Shown here: in pieces, positions 1-14,100 of the stretch | Layout of the letters: each line of letters starts with the position of its first letter | How positions within the stretch are numbered: the stretch's first letter is position 1 | From: Margaritifera margaritifera | Taxonomy: Eukaryota; Mollusca; Bivalvia; Unionida; Margaritiferidae | Direction of reading: 5' to 3' | NCBI GenBank assembly: GCA_029931535.1 | Contig: JAQPZY010001549.1 | Coordinates: 2,627,001 to 2,691,000 of the forward strand | Length of the DNA: 64,000 nucleotides | Made by a program: the position numbers and the translations under genes | Notes under the pieces: generated by a model | The model's input: the letters and a program-made list of their open reading frames with translations, nothing else | Told to the model about the DNA's origin: nothing | Database searches by the model: none

Positions 1-1050
1 AAACTTATATTTAGCCTCAATATCGTTTTAAAATTATTGAATTAAAATTTGTGGACGATGAGTAAATGTTACACTTAGATATACTTTCATGTATGTGCCA
101 CTAAATTAAAATTCCGACACAAATATTTTTGCACTGACTATAATGCTACAGTTGACCGCTACACTCTACACTTTCTGTTAGAATGATGAATCGCGTCCTG
201 TACACACGTTTTACGTATTCTCTATGATAGTTACAATAACTAGTGAATGCATTGTTTTCAACGTCTATCTGTGATAATTTTTTTGTACATGAGTTTACTC
301 AGTAAAGACTGGATTTGAATGTGTTTCATTTTCATTTTCTGGTAGTTATGCTACCATTGCCTGCAGTAGGGACATTTTGAATTGGTCCTGTCCGTCCGTC
401 CACTACAGCAAGTTTCCTATTTTTAAAATAAATGTAGTAATTTTTTCTTAGATTTTTTTGACTGCAGTATCCCTTTTGCAAACACAAATGCAATTTTTCT
501 TTATATCATTTTTATCCACTGCTCTTCAATGAAAGCACTACCTTTTTCAAGCGTTTACCGCTGCTACAGTACGAAATCAATCTTTGATAATGTGCGTAAC
601 GGAAATATTTAGTATCTTTTTTAACAATTAAATGTACATGATACAAACATCAAATGAAAGAGAATACTAACCCAGTGAATAGCTTATATAGACCACCGTC
701 AGGGCATAGACAACATATTTCCATGAAACTATTAGCAGACTTATTGCTTTAAAATTATTCGCTTAAACTAAGTTAGTTCAATGCATCCATTGCGTGTATA
801 TACAACTGTTTAAGAAGAGAAACAGTATTTGTTTATTTATTTTTCAAAAAATAATTTATTATCAAGGAAAAAATCTTTGGTCTCAATAGAAATAACGCCC
901 GCAAATATAGAAGGAAATGATTTGTTCTACATAAGCTTTACAATGATGTTAGTTCTAACAAATCTTTGGTGAATGTGACCAAGACAGCTTTAGTATTATC
1001 CTTTGTTAATTGAGCTGTTTCAGCATATTTACTTACTCATCTTACGCCCT

Positions 1051-1163
1051 CTATTTCATAAAAATTATGCACATGTACATCAAAATATATGAAGGATTTG
1101 TAACTCCCACTATTTCATAAAAATTATGCACATGCAGATCAAAATATATGAAGTATTTGTCAC
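1051..1163. repeat. 59-bp tandem duplication
   Basis: Two adjacent copies of a unit beginning ctatttcataaaaattatgc, at 1051 and 1110, each continuing into a shared catcaaaatatatgaag segment. Only a few substitutions separate the copies, so this is a fairly recent local duplication in the 5' flank. Confidence 0.8.
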
Positions 1164-1242
1164 GTTTATCTCGTTTTATATAGTTATTTCATTATTGAAC
1201 CAAATCCTATAAATTCTTTGTATATTGAAAACTTTTGCATCA

Positions 1243-1254
1243 TCTCTCTCTCTA

Positions 1255-1294
<40 letters not shown>

Positions 1295-1314
1295 ACTCTC
1301 TCTCTCTCTCTCTC
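1243..1314. repeat. (CT)n microsatellite
   Basis: Slightly interrupted CT dinucleotide array of about 70 bp. A CT array also sits at the matching place in the duplicated blocks at 18.03 and 61.79 kb, so the microsatellite is part of the duplicated unit. Confidence 0.95.
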
Positions 1315-1836
1315 CCATCAAAAGTACAACATTTAGTATGTGAGAGTTTTCCAGCATAAGATAGCACCCATATCAGATTTTTATTTCATGAGGCATATCT
1401 AGACTGGTTTCCTATTTCTCTTAAATTTTCAATGCTCCGTATTTGCCAAATTAGGAAGAGATCGAGCTACAAGACTTGACCACATCCTTATATTAAAAAC
1501 ATAAATTGCACATGGTCTCTTGCCCCCAATCTCACCACAACCGACCTTTAGTTTTGTATAACTTGTGTCTGTAAGTCCCCAACAATTTTCCACAATAACA
1601 GACACTTCACTTTATTTCCTCCCGGAACATCTTGCTTATCACTGCTTTTAAATGTCGTGTGTTAGTGATCCGCAGTAATGCTTGTCTGTTTCCGTTTCTC
1701 ATGGCCGTGAATGTGCTTTTGCCAGTCTGTATCATCTCTTTTCCCGCCATATTCTATTGTCGCCTTTAGCCGTGAAACGCGTATAATACTTTCTTACTGT
1801 TTGAAAAATTGTGGAGCCACATCTGAGTGTAAAATA

Positions 1837-1897
1837 ATGGATATTGTAACCAACATATGCGTTTTCTTCATATTGTTTGCAACAAGTCATACCAAAG
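1837..1897 (+). CDS. Exon 1: signal peptide
   Basis: ATG at 1837 opens a 20-residue leader with a hydrophobic core (ICVFFILFA) followed by a polar end, then a gtaagt donor at 1898. The exon ends in phase 1. An exon of identical length (61 bp) with a closely similar leader lies at 62599-62659, and a broken copy at 35156. This supports it as a real, duplicated first coding exon. Confidence 0.75.
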
Positions 1898-3998
1898 GTA
1901 AGTCAAAGAAAGCATCCGGTAGGGTGGTTTGAATGTTTGTGTTTGAATGCTCTTAACAAACAAAATTGTGGGATTCTTTATATACCCAACAGACTTCACT
2001 CGAATTGCTGATTTAACTGTAAAGGCGTAAAATAATGAATGCATGCATTGTCAGTAATCGACCATGTATCTTTACCAAAGTGTTTGGGTGACTTCCACAT
2101 TGTTTAAGAAGCCTATTGATTTGGGGATCAAAAGCTCAAAGGTCAGGGTCATTGTTACTGAAAGAACAATAATTTGTTTGCAAAATAACTTTAGTTCTAA
2201 ACAATGTATTATAAGGAAGGATTGTGACGAGCTTGCACCAATGTTATGGGAGAGACCTATTGATTTGAGATCACAAAGTCAAAGGCCAATGTCATTGTGA
2301 CCCAAAGGAGATTTGGTTCTGCAGAATAACTTTCATTCTAGTATAAGTTTCTTAACGAAAATTTGTGGATAGCTTGCACTTTCGATAATAAAGATACCCA
2401 TAGTTTCTGGGATATAAAGGTTAGAGGTCGTTGTGCCGTTGATGGTAGTCTTGTTAAAAGAACGAATATTACCTTGGTTCACTTTGACTATGCTGTCTGA
2501 GAAAATGTTACTTGTTGGGACTTATTGCATGATTTCCATATTATTTAGCTGATACGGGTACCAGCATATACAGGACCTAAAATAATAAATAGTTTTTCAG
2601 TGTTCTAACGTACAAGTGGTGAGTATTATTTGGTTGCTTTGAAAGAGACCCAACGAAGAAGTTTGAGAACAGAGCATAAATATATAGTCTAAAAGGATTT
2701 TGAAAATTATGTTGACTTAAACTTAGATATATCAAAGCAAATTATAAACGAACCTCATTTCAAACCAGACCAACTTAATACTTGCAGATGAATACCATTT
2801 CAAGCATTTATGTATGTATGTGGGTATAGATGTAGGTAAGTAGGTATGGATTGATGGATTGGTGGACGGATCGATAGATGGATTGACAATTGAATGCGCC
2901 TAGAGTTAACATTAGGACTAGATGTTCCATAAACTAATATGAATACATTATCAGCATATTTCAAACGATACATTCATTATCATTACAGGACTGCTACCAG
3001 ATATATATGTTCAGGGAGATAATGCAACTGTGCATATTGACCAACTTCAAATTAATGGAAGCAAAGTTTTGGAAATAACCTTCTCTGGTTATGCCAGTAA
3101 GCTATACGAGACTAATGTGATGATGTACGACCCAAGAAAGAACAAAACTGACTCAAACTCTGTAATGATAAATTACAAAGACCGAATAAACAGGATCGAA
3201 TTGAACAAAGGCAATCTCAGTTTTCTACTACTAGATGTCACTTTTATGGACAGTGGAAATTATACAGTCTCTGAAGAGTATCTTGAAAAAGGGAAAACGA
3301 GCATTCTTGTCGCACGTAAGTTTGCTTTTTGTATCTGCACTACTTCCCTTAGAGAAGACGCACCCCCCCACACACAATCGAATTGTTCTGATGCTCCTAG
3401 AAGGGTAGACGTACACAGAAATACAGTTCCTCCTAAACTGACCAATAATCAAGATTTATAATCGAACCATCTTTTTTTTAAAACAAATATTATTGTTATG
3501 CAAAAAGCACACCATATTTTTTTCCTATGGTATAATGTTAAAGGTCAAAGTCCCTTTATCAGAATATAAGACTGGAGCTTATTCCAGTTTCCATGGAGCG
3601 AAGCGACTGAGAGAGCTTGACTTCCGCTGAATGGGACACCAGTCCATCAAAGCCTAATCGCCCAGTGAACACTGCTGTCCATTTTTCATTTGGGTCGACT
3701 AGATCCACCAAGTTTCACTGCTTAGAAAACTCTGCTGCCCATTTTACAGCTGGGGCGACAGAATCCACCAAGGTGGATTGCTCTCCTCAACATGAATTAC
3801 AAACGGTTAGAATGGGACAGGAACCCAAAACAGTTTCACCAGGAAAAGCTGCTTCGGCGTATTAGGCAGCATATCGTACTTCAATTTATCAGGACTTCTT
3901 GAGAAAGATAAGATGAATACATAAATACATTAAATGTCTACAGTGAAGAGCATATGTATGTGAACTTAAGCTAATATATTTTGCAATGATTATTATTA

Positions 3999-4045
<47 letters not shown>

Positions 4046-7000
4046 TATCCTCACATGTCTAATTTTTACAGCGTCGGGGATATTGTGGTACTCTCTGTCG
4101 GTCCTTCCGTCTCCGTTAACACATATCCACCTAAACTGTGTAATTATTTTTCCCTGTTGTGACTATCCATAAGAAGGTTTAGTGAGGTTGGGGGTTGTTG
4201 GGGGTTGACGGTTTGGGGGGGGGGACGTTCTTGGCTCCAGTCCCTGCTGTCCCGGGGAGTTGGTCATAGATAAGCAATTTAAAAGTTCCAATTTCAATGA
4301 CATGTTCAAATATTTTAAAATAAACTGTATATATGAAATTGTAGCACAAAGACAAACCATATATTTTGGGTTTAGTACAGGTGTGGGTGGTAGGGGTTGA
4401 ATATGCGATGAAAAGCGTACGGATTTGCAACGGCGAGTCATTGCAGCTGCTTTGATTTATAAATACTTTTAAGTTTTGAGATATTTTCTTCTTATGACCT
4501 CGTTTCATTTTGTTCCATTTTCTAGGTCGCAGATTAATAGGAAAAAACAGGCAGCCGTTGATCATTCCGTTCATGTGTAATAACACAAAAGTAGCTTCGA
4601 TTAAAATAGAATTGAGGACACCTAGAACATACCTTCCTGTTTTAATTTATAATGTGACAAAAGGGGACTGTACAGTTTTTGGAAACCCATCTATGGCTCA
4701 AATACAAGACTGTGTATTCAGTGGAAACAGCTTATCGGTCACCATTCGAAACTTATCATTCGTAGACTTAGGCACGTATGTTGCCTGGGATGACAAGGGG
4801 TTCCTTTTGGATTCGATGTACGTCTACATTCAAGGTAATTTTTTCTTGCGAATTAAATTGCCCATTTATATTCTCACTCTAGAAATGTTGCCCAGTACTT
4901 GATTTACACAATACATTTTTCCATTGGAATTAAAGAGGTAAAAACTAAGTAATTTATAAACAGTGCATAGCCTTTAGACACCGACATATTTACATCAATT
5001 ATATCGCCATAGACCTAGGAGCCGATCTTTATGTCAATACTTACCAAGGCGTGCAGCGTTTATGCATGTATGTACACTGGATTTCCTCATAATGAGGCGC
5101 CATTCCCTACAAAGGTCACCCTATGTGACGCTGGTACTAATTCATTGGAAGACAGAAGCTAAAGAGGCTATGGGAATTACCATTAGACAACATGTACAAG
5201 TTCAATAGCTACGTCTAAATCACGAAAATATAACCTGCATACTCCACGGTCAAGTTTAGTTTACAGTGAATTTCTGCCAAAGAAATCATCACATTGAGAT
5301 TATGTACTATCTTGCTTATGGTAGTTTTCACAATACTTGTTTGTTTGTTGCTTGTTTTTTTGTTGTTTTTTTTTCTTTTTTTTTCAAGAGGAAGATCTCC
5401 CAGAACGGATGATAACCAATGTATGGTGCGAAAATTCTGTACCTAGTGGTCTTTTATATTCTCGGGAAAATGAGTTCAGGAATCCGACAATTTGAAGAAA
5501 TACTTAAAGTATTCACAGATATAAATATTACTAATTTCAAGATATCACAAGTAGAAGGAAAATTCAGCGACTGATACCCTTTTTGTGGTTTTCTTTTGGT
5601 TTGTTTAGTTTTTTTTTTTAATTTTAAATCTTGTATCCCTATACAGAATATTTCTGGACCACTCATGTTGGTTTAAGACAAAAATACCCGTAGGTCCTTG
5701 GATTGTGATATATATTTGTGATGTCCTACGCAAAAAAAATGCCGAGCCGATAATATATTATTTTAAAAACAAAAATACTCTAGGTCCCTGGACTCTATTA
5801 TACATTGGTGCTGTCTTAAGCAACATGATTTTTTATACAATATAAATAATAGCACAAAGCTTCGTTGTGTTGAATTCAGCAGTCTTCAGTGAGATGATAG
5901 AAATATCTCGTGAGTTTACCATCAAAGAAAGAATGTCAGTATCATATAAAGAGAGTTTGGATGGGATTAAAGTGTTGTCAGATATATTTGTGTTACAAAA
6001 TAACATCAACATAATAAAACGTGTTGAATTTTCGTCCTAAAGTATCACAAATATATACGACAATACCTTATTAAAGATACTGATTTGCATATTACATTAA
6101 ATGATGATAACATGGATATAAGATTGTCAACCCAGATAGAAACAAGATTAAATTGGATGGGAAGAGAAAGGAATAAATTGCGTATTTGATTGAGTACACA
6201 AATTAGTATTCAGCTAAATTTACACTGCAAATTGAAGATCTTGTAGATTTTAAAAAGTCGATCTCTCCAGAACTGATGGAAAACAAAGTTATATTCATAA
6301 AAGCACATGGCGACTCACATTGTAAAATATTACAAATTGTAGAAAAAGAACCTGTTGTAGATGGATGTCATGTTACTTTGTTGATACCATCTAAAGACCA
6401 ACTATCAAGCATAAAGTATTATCTGAATGTTTCCACATGATTACACAAATATCAAACTAATATGGAAGCAACGTAAACAGGACAAAGGTAAAATAAAATA
6501 CGGCGAAATTTAAAGAATGATCAACTGAACAAACTAAGTACCCATTACAAAAGCAAACGAGAAAAAGATTTCCCTAGCAAAGAGTTTATGTTAGTCACGT
6601 TGGTGAATATCGACAAGTGGATATTGTTAACATGTAAGGATATCAAAAGTAAAACGATGGCTATAAATCAATTTGACAGGGATAAATATTTTTCGAAATA
6701 CGCTTTGACTAAAAAAGTGGAATCGTAAAAAAGAGATGATATACACGATGCCATTACATATATAAAGACCTTCAATATATTGTTTTATTTGGGAAAAGAG
6801 TTTTAGAACAGGAAAGTTAAGGATTTGTTTGAAAAGGAAAACATTCCAAACATATCAACTTACTCACACAAAACAGCATTTCTAGAAGACCGGTCAGACA
6901 GAACACTAAAGACAAGAATGTAGAAGTATTTCACACAAACTGCAACCTGAACTTGCTATCATTAAAGCTAATTCAGGAATACAGTAAGACTCATCATAGA

Positions 7001-7608
7001 TCAATATACATGATTCCAGCTGAAGCATAGACAAAAGAAAATAGATCAAAGTATGGATTTTACTACTTGATCAGTGATACATTTGAAACGCCAGGAGTTA
7101 AAATAGGTGAAACACAATTATAAAATGCAAAACAATCTTTGCACTGGGCTACCTGTCTATATTGACCAAGAAAATATTTAAAATCAGGCAAGTAATTTTA
7201 GGTGATCCACTTTCTTGTAGACTATAACACTTGAAGGGACAGAATATTAAATGCATGTTTTACCAGCAAGAGTTATGTCTCTACTGCAAACAAAACGACA
7301 TATCCTAAGTTGAAAAGATTTTGAAAACGAAGAGAGAAACCATAAACAGTACGGGTACCATGATTCGTTTAACAGCTGCAAACCAGCTGTAAACATTATT
7401 CAATTCAAATAAGTTACAGAGGAAGGACAGTTTTTAAATAACAGTATCAAGGAGCAGAAAACCCGTTTATATTTGACAGAAAAGGAGTTTCTAGAATGTG
7501 GCAGATGTGGATAAAGTGGTACAATAGATAATGAAGGAATTTAAACCTTTAGGAATCAGGAAAGTACATTCTCCCACCTGCAATACAACTTTCTCGCATG
7601 CATGTATG

Positions 7609-7642
<34 letters not shown>

Positions 7643-8096
7643 TGTATGTATGTATGTATGTATGTATGTATGTATGTATGTATGTATGTATGTATGTATG
7701 TATGTATGTATGTATGTATATATTTATGTATGTATGTATGTATGTATGTATGTATGTATGTATGTATGTATGTATGTATGTATGTATGTATGTATGCATG
7801 CATGCATGGATGCATGCATCCATGCATGAATGTATGAATGTATGTATGTATGTATGCATGTATGTATGTATGTATGTATGTATGCATGTATGTATGTATG
7901 TATGTATGTATGTATGTATGTATGTATGTATGTATGTATCTATGTATCTATATATGTATGTATGTATATATTTATGTATGTATGTATGTATGTATGTATG
8001 TATGTATGTATGTATGTATGTATGTATGTATCTATGTATCTATGTATCTATGTATCTATCTATGTGTCTATCTATGTATCTATATATGTATGCATG

Positions 8097-8130
<34 letters not shown>

Positions 8131-11100
8131 TGTATGTATTTATCTATGTATCTATGTATGTATCTATGTATGCATGCATGCTTTATATGTGAAACATCAG
8201 CGGTAAGACAGAAAGTACATCCAAAAGTATCATCAGGAAACAACCCGATACAATCTACTACATGTCCTGGCAAAGTAATACATGTTATTATGGAAGAAAT
8301 TAAAAGAGATAACATTCATAGGTATAAGATTTAAATCAAACTATATCTCTAAAACGCTATTAAACAATGTGATACACTACAAGTTTCTATATATGATTTT
8401 GACCAACATAAAAGGGATAATGAAAATCACACAAATGTGTATGTAATCATGGGACATTTAAACTTCTTTCAAAGAAAGCTTTCATTCACAAAGAATTACC
8501 TAGAAATTAACCAAAAAGTTTATATGGGAGGGTTAAATGGGACAATGAAATAAACTATTAATCTTTTATAATTTTAATAAGGTTTACATTTTGGAAACGT
8601 TTACGCATGTTTTCCTCCTCTTCGATACCGTGATTATATTTTCCAATTGAAAACTTTTGCAGCATTTACATAAGTCCTTTTTCTCTGTTCTTTTGTGTAG
8701 TGAATAATATTTTAACTGCAAATGGAAGTTCTCTACGTTCAAAAATCTTGTTTGTGGCATTTATCAATTATAGGCTCACCTTCTCTTTCCTGTTCGTCAA
8801 ACGGCTGATTACTGTATATTGTTTCTCTTCTACACTTCATGGGGTAATTTACTGGATATTTTTGTTCAATATGGGTTTCAGATGATATTTAGGTTGCATC
8901 CCCCCCCCAATAGATATCACCCATTTCTCGCCTTGTTTATTCCAGCCTATTCTAACCAGCATCTCCTTTCCAGTTTAGCCGTCTAAAGTTATGGTGTTAG
9001 CATTGCTTTTAAGTCACATGTCCAAGAGATTTCACCTGTCGTACCATCTGTCTTTATATAATACAATATTTTGTCTATATTTTACGATTGTTTTGTCTGT
9101 TTTTGAAGGTTGGTTTTATCCATATGGTACTGTAATTCATTCATGTTAAGGGCTTCGATTATGTCCTCCTTGATAAATCGAAAACGTGGCGTAAATGTGT
9201 GTGGCATCATCGAAACATCCGAAAATGTTGTGTTCAAAAGCATTAGCAATACCATCAGATATTTTATGTATATCTGCATCATGCACCTCATACAAACAAT
9301 TCCCAAATGAATAATCGAAAGTATTGCCATCTACAGCTATTTTTTTTCTTCTTTTCTTTAGTGACTTAAATAGCGAAGTAATAAACAAAGTTTGTATGCA
9401 CAGTTGGAAACGAAAACATCATTTATCGTAGACACAAATTTCAATAACTCCATTTTTACGAGAACTAAAGAGTACAAAAAGCAAATGGAACGACAGAGAT
9501 ACAACCAGTAAAAATATAACTGAAACTGAGTTGGAAAACTTAAATGCAAAGGAGATCAAGAAGGCATATGAAATCTTTCTTAATGCTAGTCGATTTTATA
9601 ATTTACTACTGACATCGCTGATTAACAAATGTATCCCAGTCACCAATTAGACCTGAAATATGACAGTACGACTTTATGCACAATTAGATTGCTAAGTGGA
9701 TCTGTGTCGTTTAAAACAATGAGAGCCATTTTAATAACATTAAATATATCAATTTCAAAATGTCAAAAGAAAAAAAAATGAATCAGAAATTAATATCATT
9801 ATTAATAACTAAATGTGTGTTGGTTGTTTTGCTTTAGATGCATTTGCAATTTAACTACACTTGTTACAACCGTAGTTATTACAGGAGTATCTACCACGCA
9901 ATGAAGTTGATGGTGGTGGGAGACAGAGTATGCAATACTATTAAAAACTGCACCAATGATGACGTTATTCATCTTGAATGAATCCAAACAATTTAACCCT
10001 TCCATTAAATTTTTTTATCAAAAGTTATGTAATAATTATTGATATGTTAATCCTAGCTGTCATTTATCTAGTGTTTGACAAGTGAAGAAAGTATCTTTCT
10101 TGCTCCAGATCAGAAGAACGAAATGATTAACGTTGAATAAATTGATCAATATGAAGTTCATTTTAACTGAGTTTAGACATCTACAGTAGACGTCAATTGA
10201 TGACACACCGAGTTATTTCAAGGTTGTGTCTAAGTTATTGTTGTCTCTTAACAGCAATAAAATCATATCTCTAATCATGTGAATTAATCTAAAATATTCA
10301 TCACCACGACATTGTTGTTCCATATTGTCGTCCACGTGCTCATTATTTTTATCGTACCACTTTCTTGTTACATGCTCTTTTGCAAGAAATGCATTGTTAT
10401 AATAAACCAATTACATTTCAAATAATTGTTTTGTACTTGTAACATTGTAAATCAGTTTGCAACTCTACTTTCTTAATAGTTTGAACTCTTGTTTGAGTAT
10501 CTTTCCAGACTGCTTTGTAAGTTAAATGGAAGGTGAATAATACAAAACGAACATGATATATCAATTAACTAGTAACACATTTACGTTGGCCATGAAAAAA
10601 AATGTAATACTACACAAACAAATGCACGGGTAAATTTACATTCCTAAATGCTTTCATTAATAGGCTAATATATAACCATTACCAAGACAATTGACCATGC
10701 AACATTAAGCTCTGCCTTTCGTGTTGCCTTCACTGTTTTGTTTTGTTTTTTTTTTTCGGGGGGGGGGGGCAATGTATGTAGGATAACAATTGGTCAACCA
10801 TCAAGCACGGATATTAAAGAAGTTGTAATGGTATTCATTTCCGTTACTGTATGCCAGTTCACAGTTGACTACATCACAGAAAATGGACTTTTATCCGAAA
10901 AAACCGTTACGCAGAAATAGCCTAGCATCTTTACAAAAAATGATTACCTATGGACCGAAGGATTTTTCGATTTTTCTTTTCGGAAGCAAGTCATATACAA
11001 ATTTGAAAACATCTCGGAAGGAGAGTGCAAAACAATACATGGTAGAACACAAAGCAGCAGAGGAGCTACAGCTATTGACTGAAGGTCAGACTGTGCATAC

Positions 11101-14100
11101 CACAACATCCAGAGAGTGAGTCGATAAAACTGGTTACTAATACTATATTTGCTCCGTCTCCAGATGCGAGATGCATCTTGGTGCAGCACCCTTATATGCT
11201 TTCCAATCTGTAGAAAATGGACGTAATTTTAGGTTGCAAAAAAATAGCGAAATTGAAAATGATTGGCTTGGAGAGATCAAACGCTACATAGGTGTAACAC
11301 GGAAATACAATGTAGCTTACAAAGTTTTGGATTGGATATAACTTAGCATGGAAAGAGTTTTAGATGATATGCAAATAACAGCGCCAGATTAAGTACTGAG
11401 TGAATGGCTACAGGTGTGGTTGTACCTTTGTCTTCTAGCCGTCTGATGCAATATTCATATCCTTTATTGTTGTTATAGCTTTTAAGGAGAAGTTGATCTA
11501 GAAAAATGTTTTAAAACATGATGAACTTTTAATATTTGGAATTAATAAGTTCAGCAGAATCGGCGATACAGCGATATGATACAGAAAGTGATCAGTGACG
11601 AAGAAATCAACCTTGAAGAGGTTTTATTTTTATCATCAACGAATACAACAGAAACAAAATGATAGAAAGACAATCAGATATATAAAAAACAACAGAGAAA
11701 TCCAATATGTCAGAGACTCACTTAAGGCGGAGATCGAGGAATTGAAGAAAAGATTTTTAGAGGAAGGTAACAATTCAAAGGGAAATATATATAAAAGAAG
11801 CCTACGGGATAAAGGATACAAATTACAAAGGAGAAGTTTCACTTTTGACTGTTCTGGCACTGGATGCGGTAGTTTTTCCTATACAAATCTATTTTACAAA
11901 TCCAGTTGATAAGAGAAATGGCAGACTATAAATATGCTTGCAGAGAATACATTTTCCTCTTGATTATTACAGTATTCTGATTAAATCAAAAACAATATCT
12001 TTCATTATACCAATATCAAGAATGTAACAGCGAATTTTAATTCTTGATAGATTTTATAACATAGAGATGTACAGGAACAAAGTCAAAGGGTTATTACTGC
12101 AAATGGTGAAATGAAAGACAGTATAAATGTTCAATGTTTGAAACACAACTCAAAATTTAAAATCAACCCGAGTAACAATTATATGATTTAAACTGCTAAC
12201 TACAATGCTAAATTGTTAGGATTTGATAGCGAGGAATCTATGGAGTTATCTACTGCAACTGATACTGTTTGTGAGTATTTGAAACCCTAAAATGTATACA
12301 TTTATCTCCACTGAATGAATAGCACGAAAAATTACTCTAATGGCTATTAATCATGCTTACTAGAGGCTTTGTTCCTTGAAAATGTTTTCCACTGCGTCTT
12401 TATTTCATGTAATGTTAATGGTCATTGCAAGCAATTGCAAAATCACTATAAATTGAATGTCTGTCAGCATAAAAGATGAAGATGGGAAAATAATAAAATT
12501 TCACGGTATGCCTTCAACATATGTTTTGTTATGTAAAGTGAACAGAGTAGCTCGTGCACAGTATGATTATATCTTTAGGAGGCACTAATGACTTAGATGT
12601 AACTTTAAACAAAGAGAAAAAAACAGAAACAGTGTCTACGTCAATAGTTGAGGCAGTTAACATCAATCTAAACCTCACAAATGACCGTATTACTAATCTG
12701 CCAGAACCGGTACAAAGTTTGATACAACTAATATAAAGTTTTAATCAGAAATAGTTGATAATCGTATACGTAAGACATTAGAGGATACAAACTTGAAAGA
12801 TATTAAGACGTGGAGGAAACATTTTGACATTTTTAAAAATTGTTTTCTTATAGCAGGGGAAGGTAAAAAAAATGTTACAAACTCTCTGTTTGAAATTAAA
12901 AAATACATTATAAAATTTAACTCAAACTACTCGATAGCTTCTGATATGTTTAAAACAAGAGATAGAGAGATTAAAGAGGAACAATATATAGCAGAGTGAG
13001 ATGCGTTTACAATGTAGAATGATTACGAAACAGAAATGAATATTAAATATGTATATATGTGTGATGGTTTAGGACACAACATGATGCTTCCACTTCTCTT
13101 GCACTCGGCGTGTTTTGTTTTTAAGTTTTTTTTAAAATTTCATTGTGATCAGCTAAAATAGAGATAAAACCTTAAATAAATTCCATAAATATACTGTTTA
13201 GCAGATATTGATGTAACATTTATTAACTCGCTAATATTTCCAGTAACTTTGAGAAAGACAAAGTATATAATCATGTTATTAGCATTAACTTCCATTATCG
13301 CCTTATTTATATAACACCGGAAAAAGTGAAGATGCAGGGCGACCTTATGATATATCTGTATGATCATGCATGGGAATATTCATAACTGGACTGGTCCACT
13401 GAAGCAATAGGTATTGCAGTATATTCATAGTGCATGCAGAGTATGGAAGAATTATTTCGCTCATATCAACCATGAAGAGTGCATACACACCGCCATACCT
13501 TTGTACGTATATGAATATGCCCTAATAACTGTTCCTGGCAAATGTCATGTAGCTCGTGTATAATAGCTCTCTGAGAAAACAGCACGAAAAAGCACACAAC
13601 AAAATCTGCATGTACTTTATCTATTTCGCGTGGTGCGTGTGAACAAATTCGTCAATATAATCCTAATTACCGAACAAATGTGCATTTCGAGTCAATTAAT
13701 ACTAGACTTTTAATTAGTATTCTGTATTCTTATTATCATTTTAGATATTCAGACTAATCTATTGTCAAAACTACGTGACATGTGGGCTGATAGCAGAAAT
13801 GCTCCCTGCGTGGACAGGGAATGATTGCCACGGCAAAAAGAGCCCAAGTAAATGAATACTGTATACGGTCTGCGGGATATTTTGAAAACAGTTGTATCAG
13901 CTTCTTCTTTCTAAACTGTCAATCGTTTCCCCAAAAGACCTAAAAGTTAATTACTTGTATCAGTACATTAATGATACAATTGGAAAAGGTTTTTCTTTAT
14001 TGTGGTACAAACATTTGTAGTTAATGCCTATATATTGTTTAGTAAAAACAACTTATAGCTCCAAACAAAGCGATAATAATTTCAATTAGAGGAAGAAGAC

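Larger units (their letters stand above)
1..1836 (+). repeat. Segmental duplication block D0 (5' flank of receptor gene)
   Basis: No coding sequence is recognised here. The block is a diverged copy of sequence found at about 30.94-31.7, 33.2-35.15, 58.3-58.65 and 60.8-62.6 kb. Shared landmarks run in the same order: a stretch ending in tttcattttc and a CTGC-rich tract near 320-370, a run of gtcc repeats near 390-405, a CT microsatellite, a tcttgcttatcactg motif near 1630, and the signal-peptide exon. It is the presumed promoter region of the receptor gene that starts at 1837. No TATA box or other core element could be assigned with confidence. Confidence 0.6.

Noticed and set aside
3617..3865. 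82-codon open frame as an extra receptor exon
   Set aside because: Overlaps a dispersed repeat with internal duplication and lacks a matching acceptor and donor in phase 1.
7491..8334. Long open frames over the TGTA array on both strands
   Set aside because: Pure tetranucleotide repeat translation (Met-Tyr-Val-Cys or His-Thr-Tyr-Ile); open in many frames at once, so not evidence of coding.
9110..9310. + strand open frame of 66 codons
   Set aside because: It is the shadow of the more protein-like minus frames in the same DNA.
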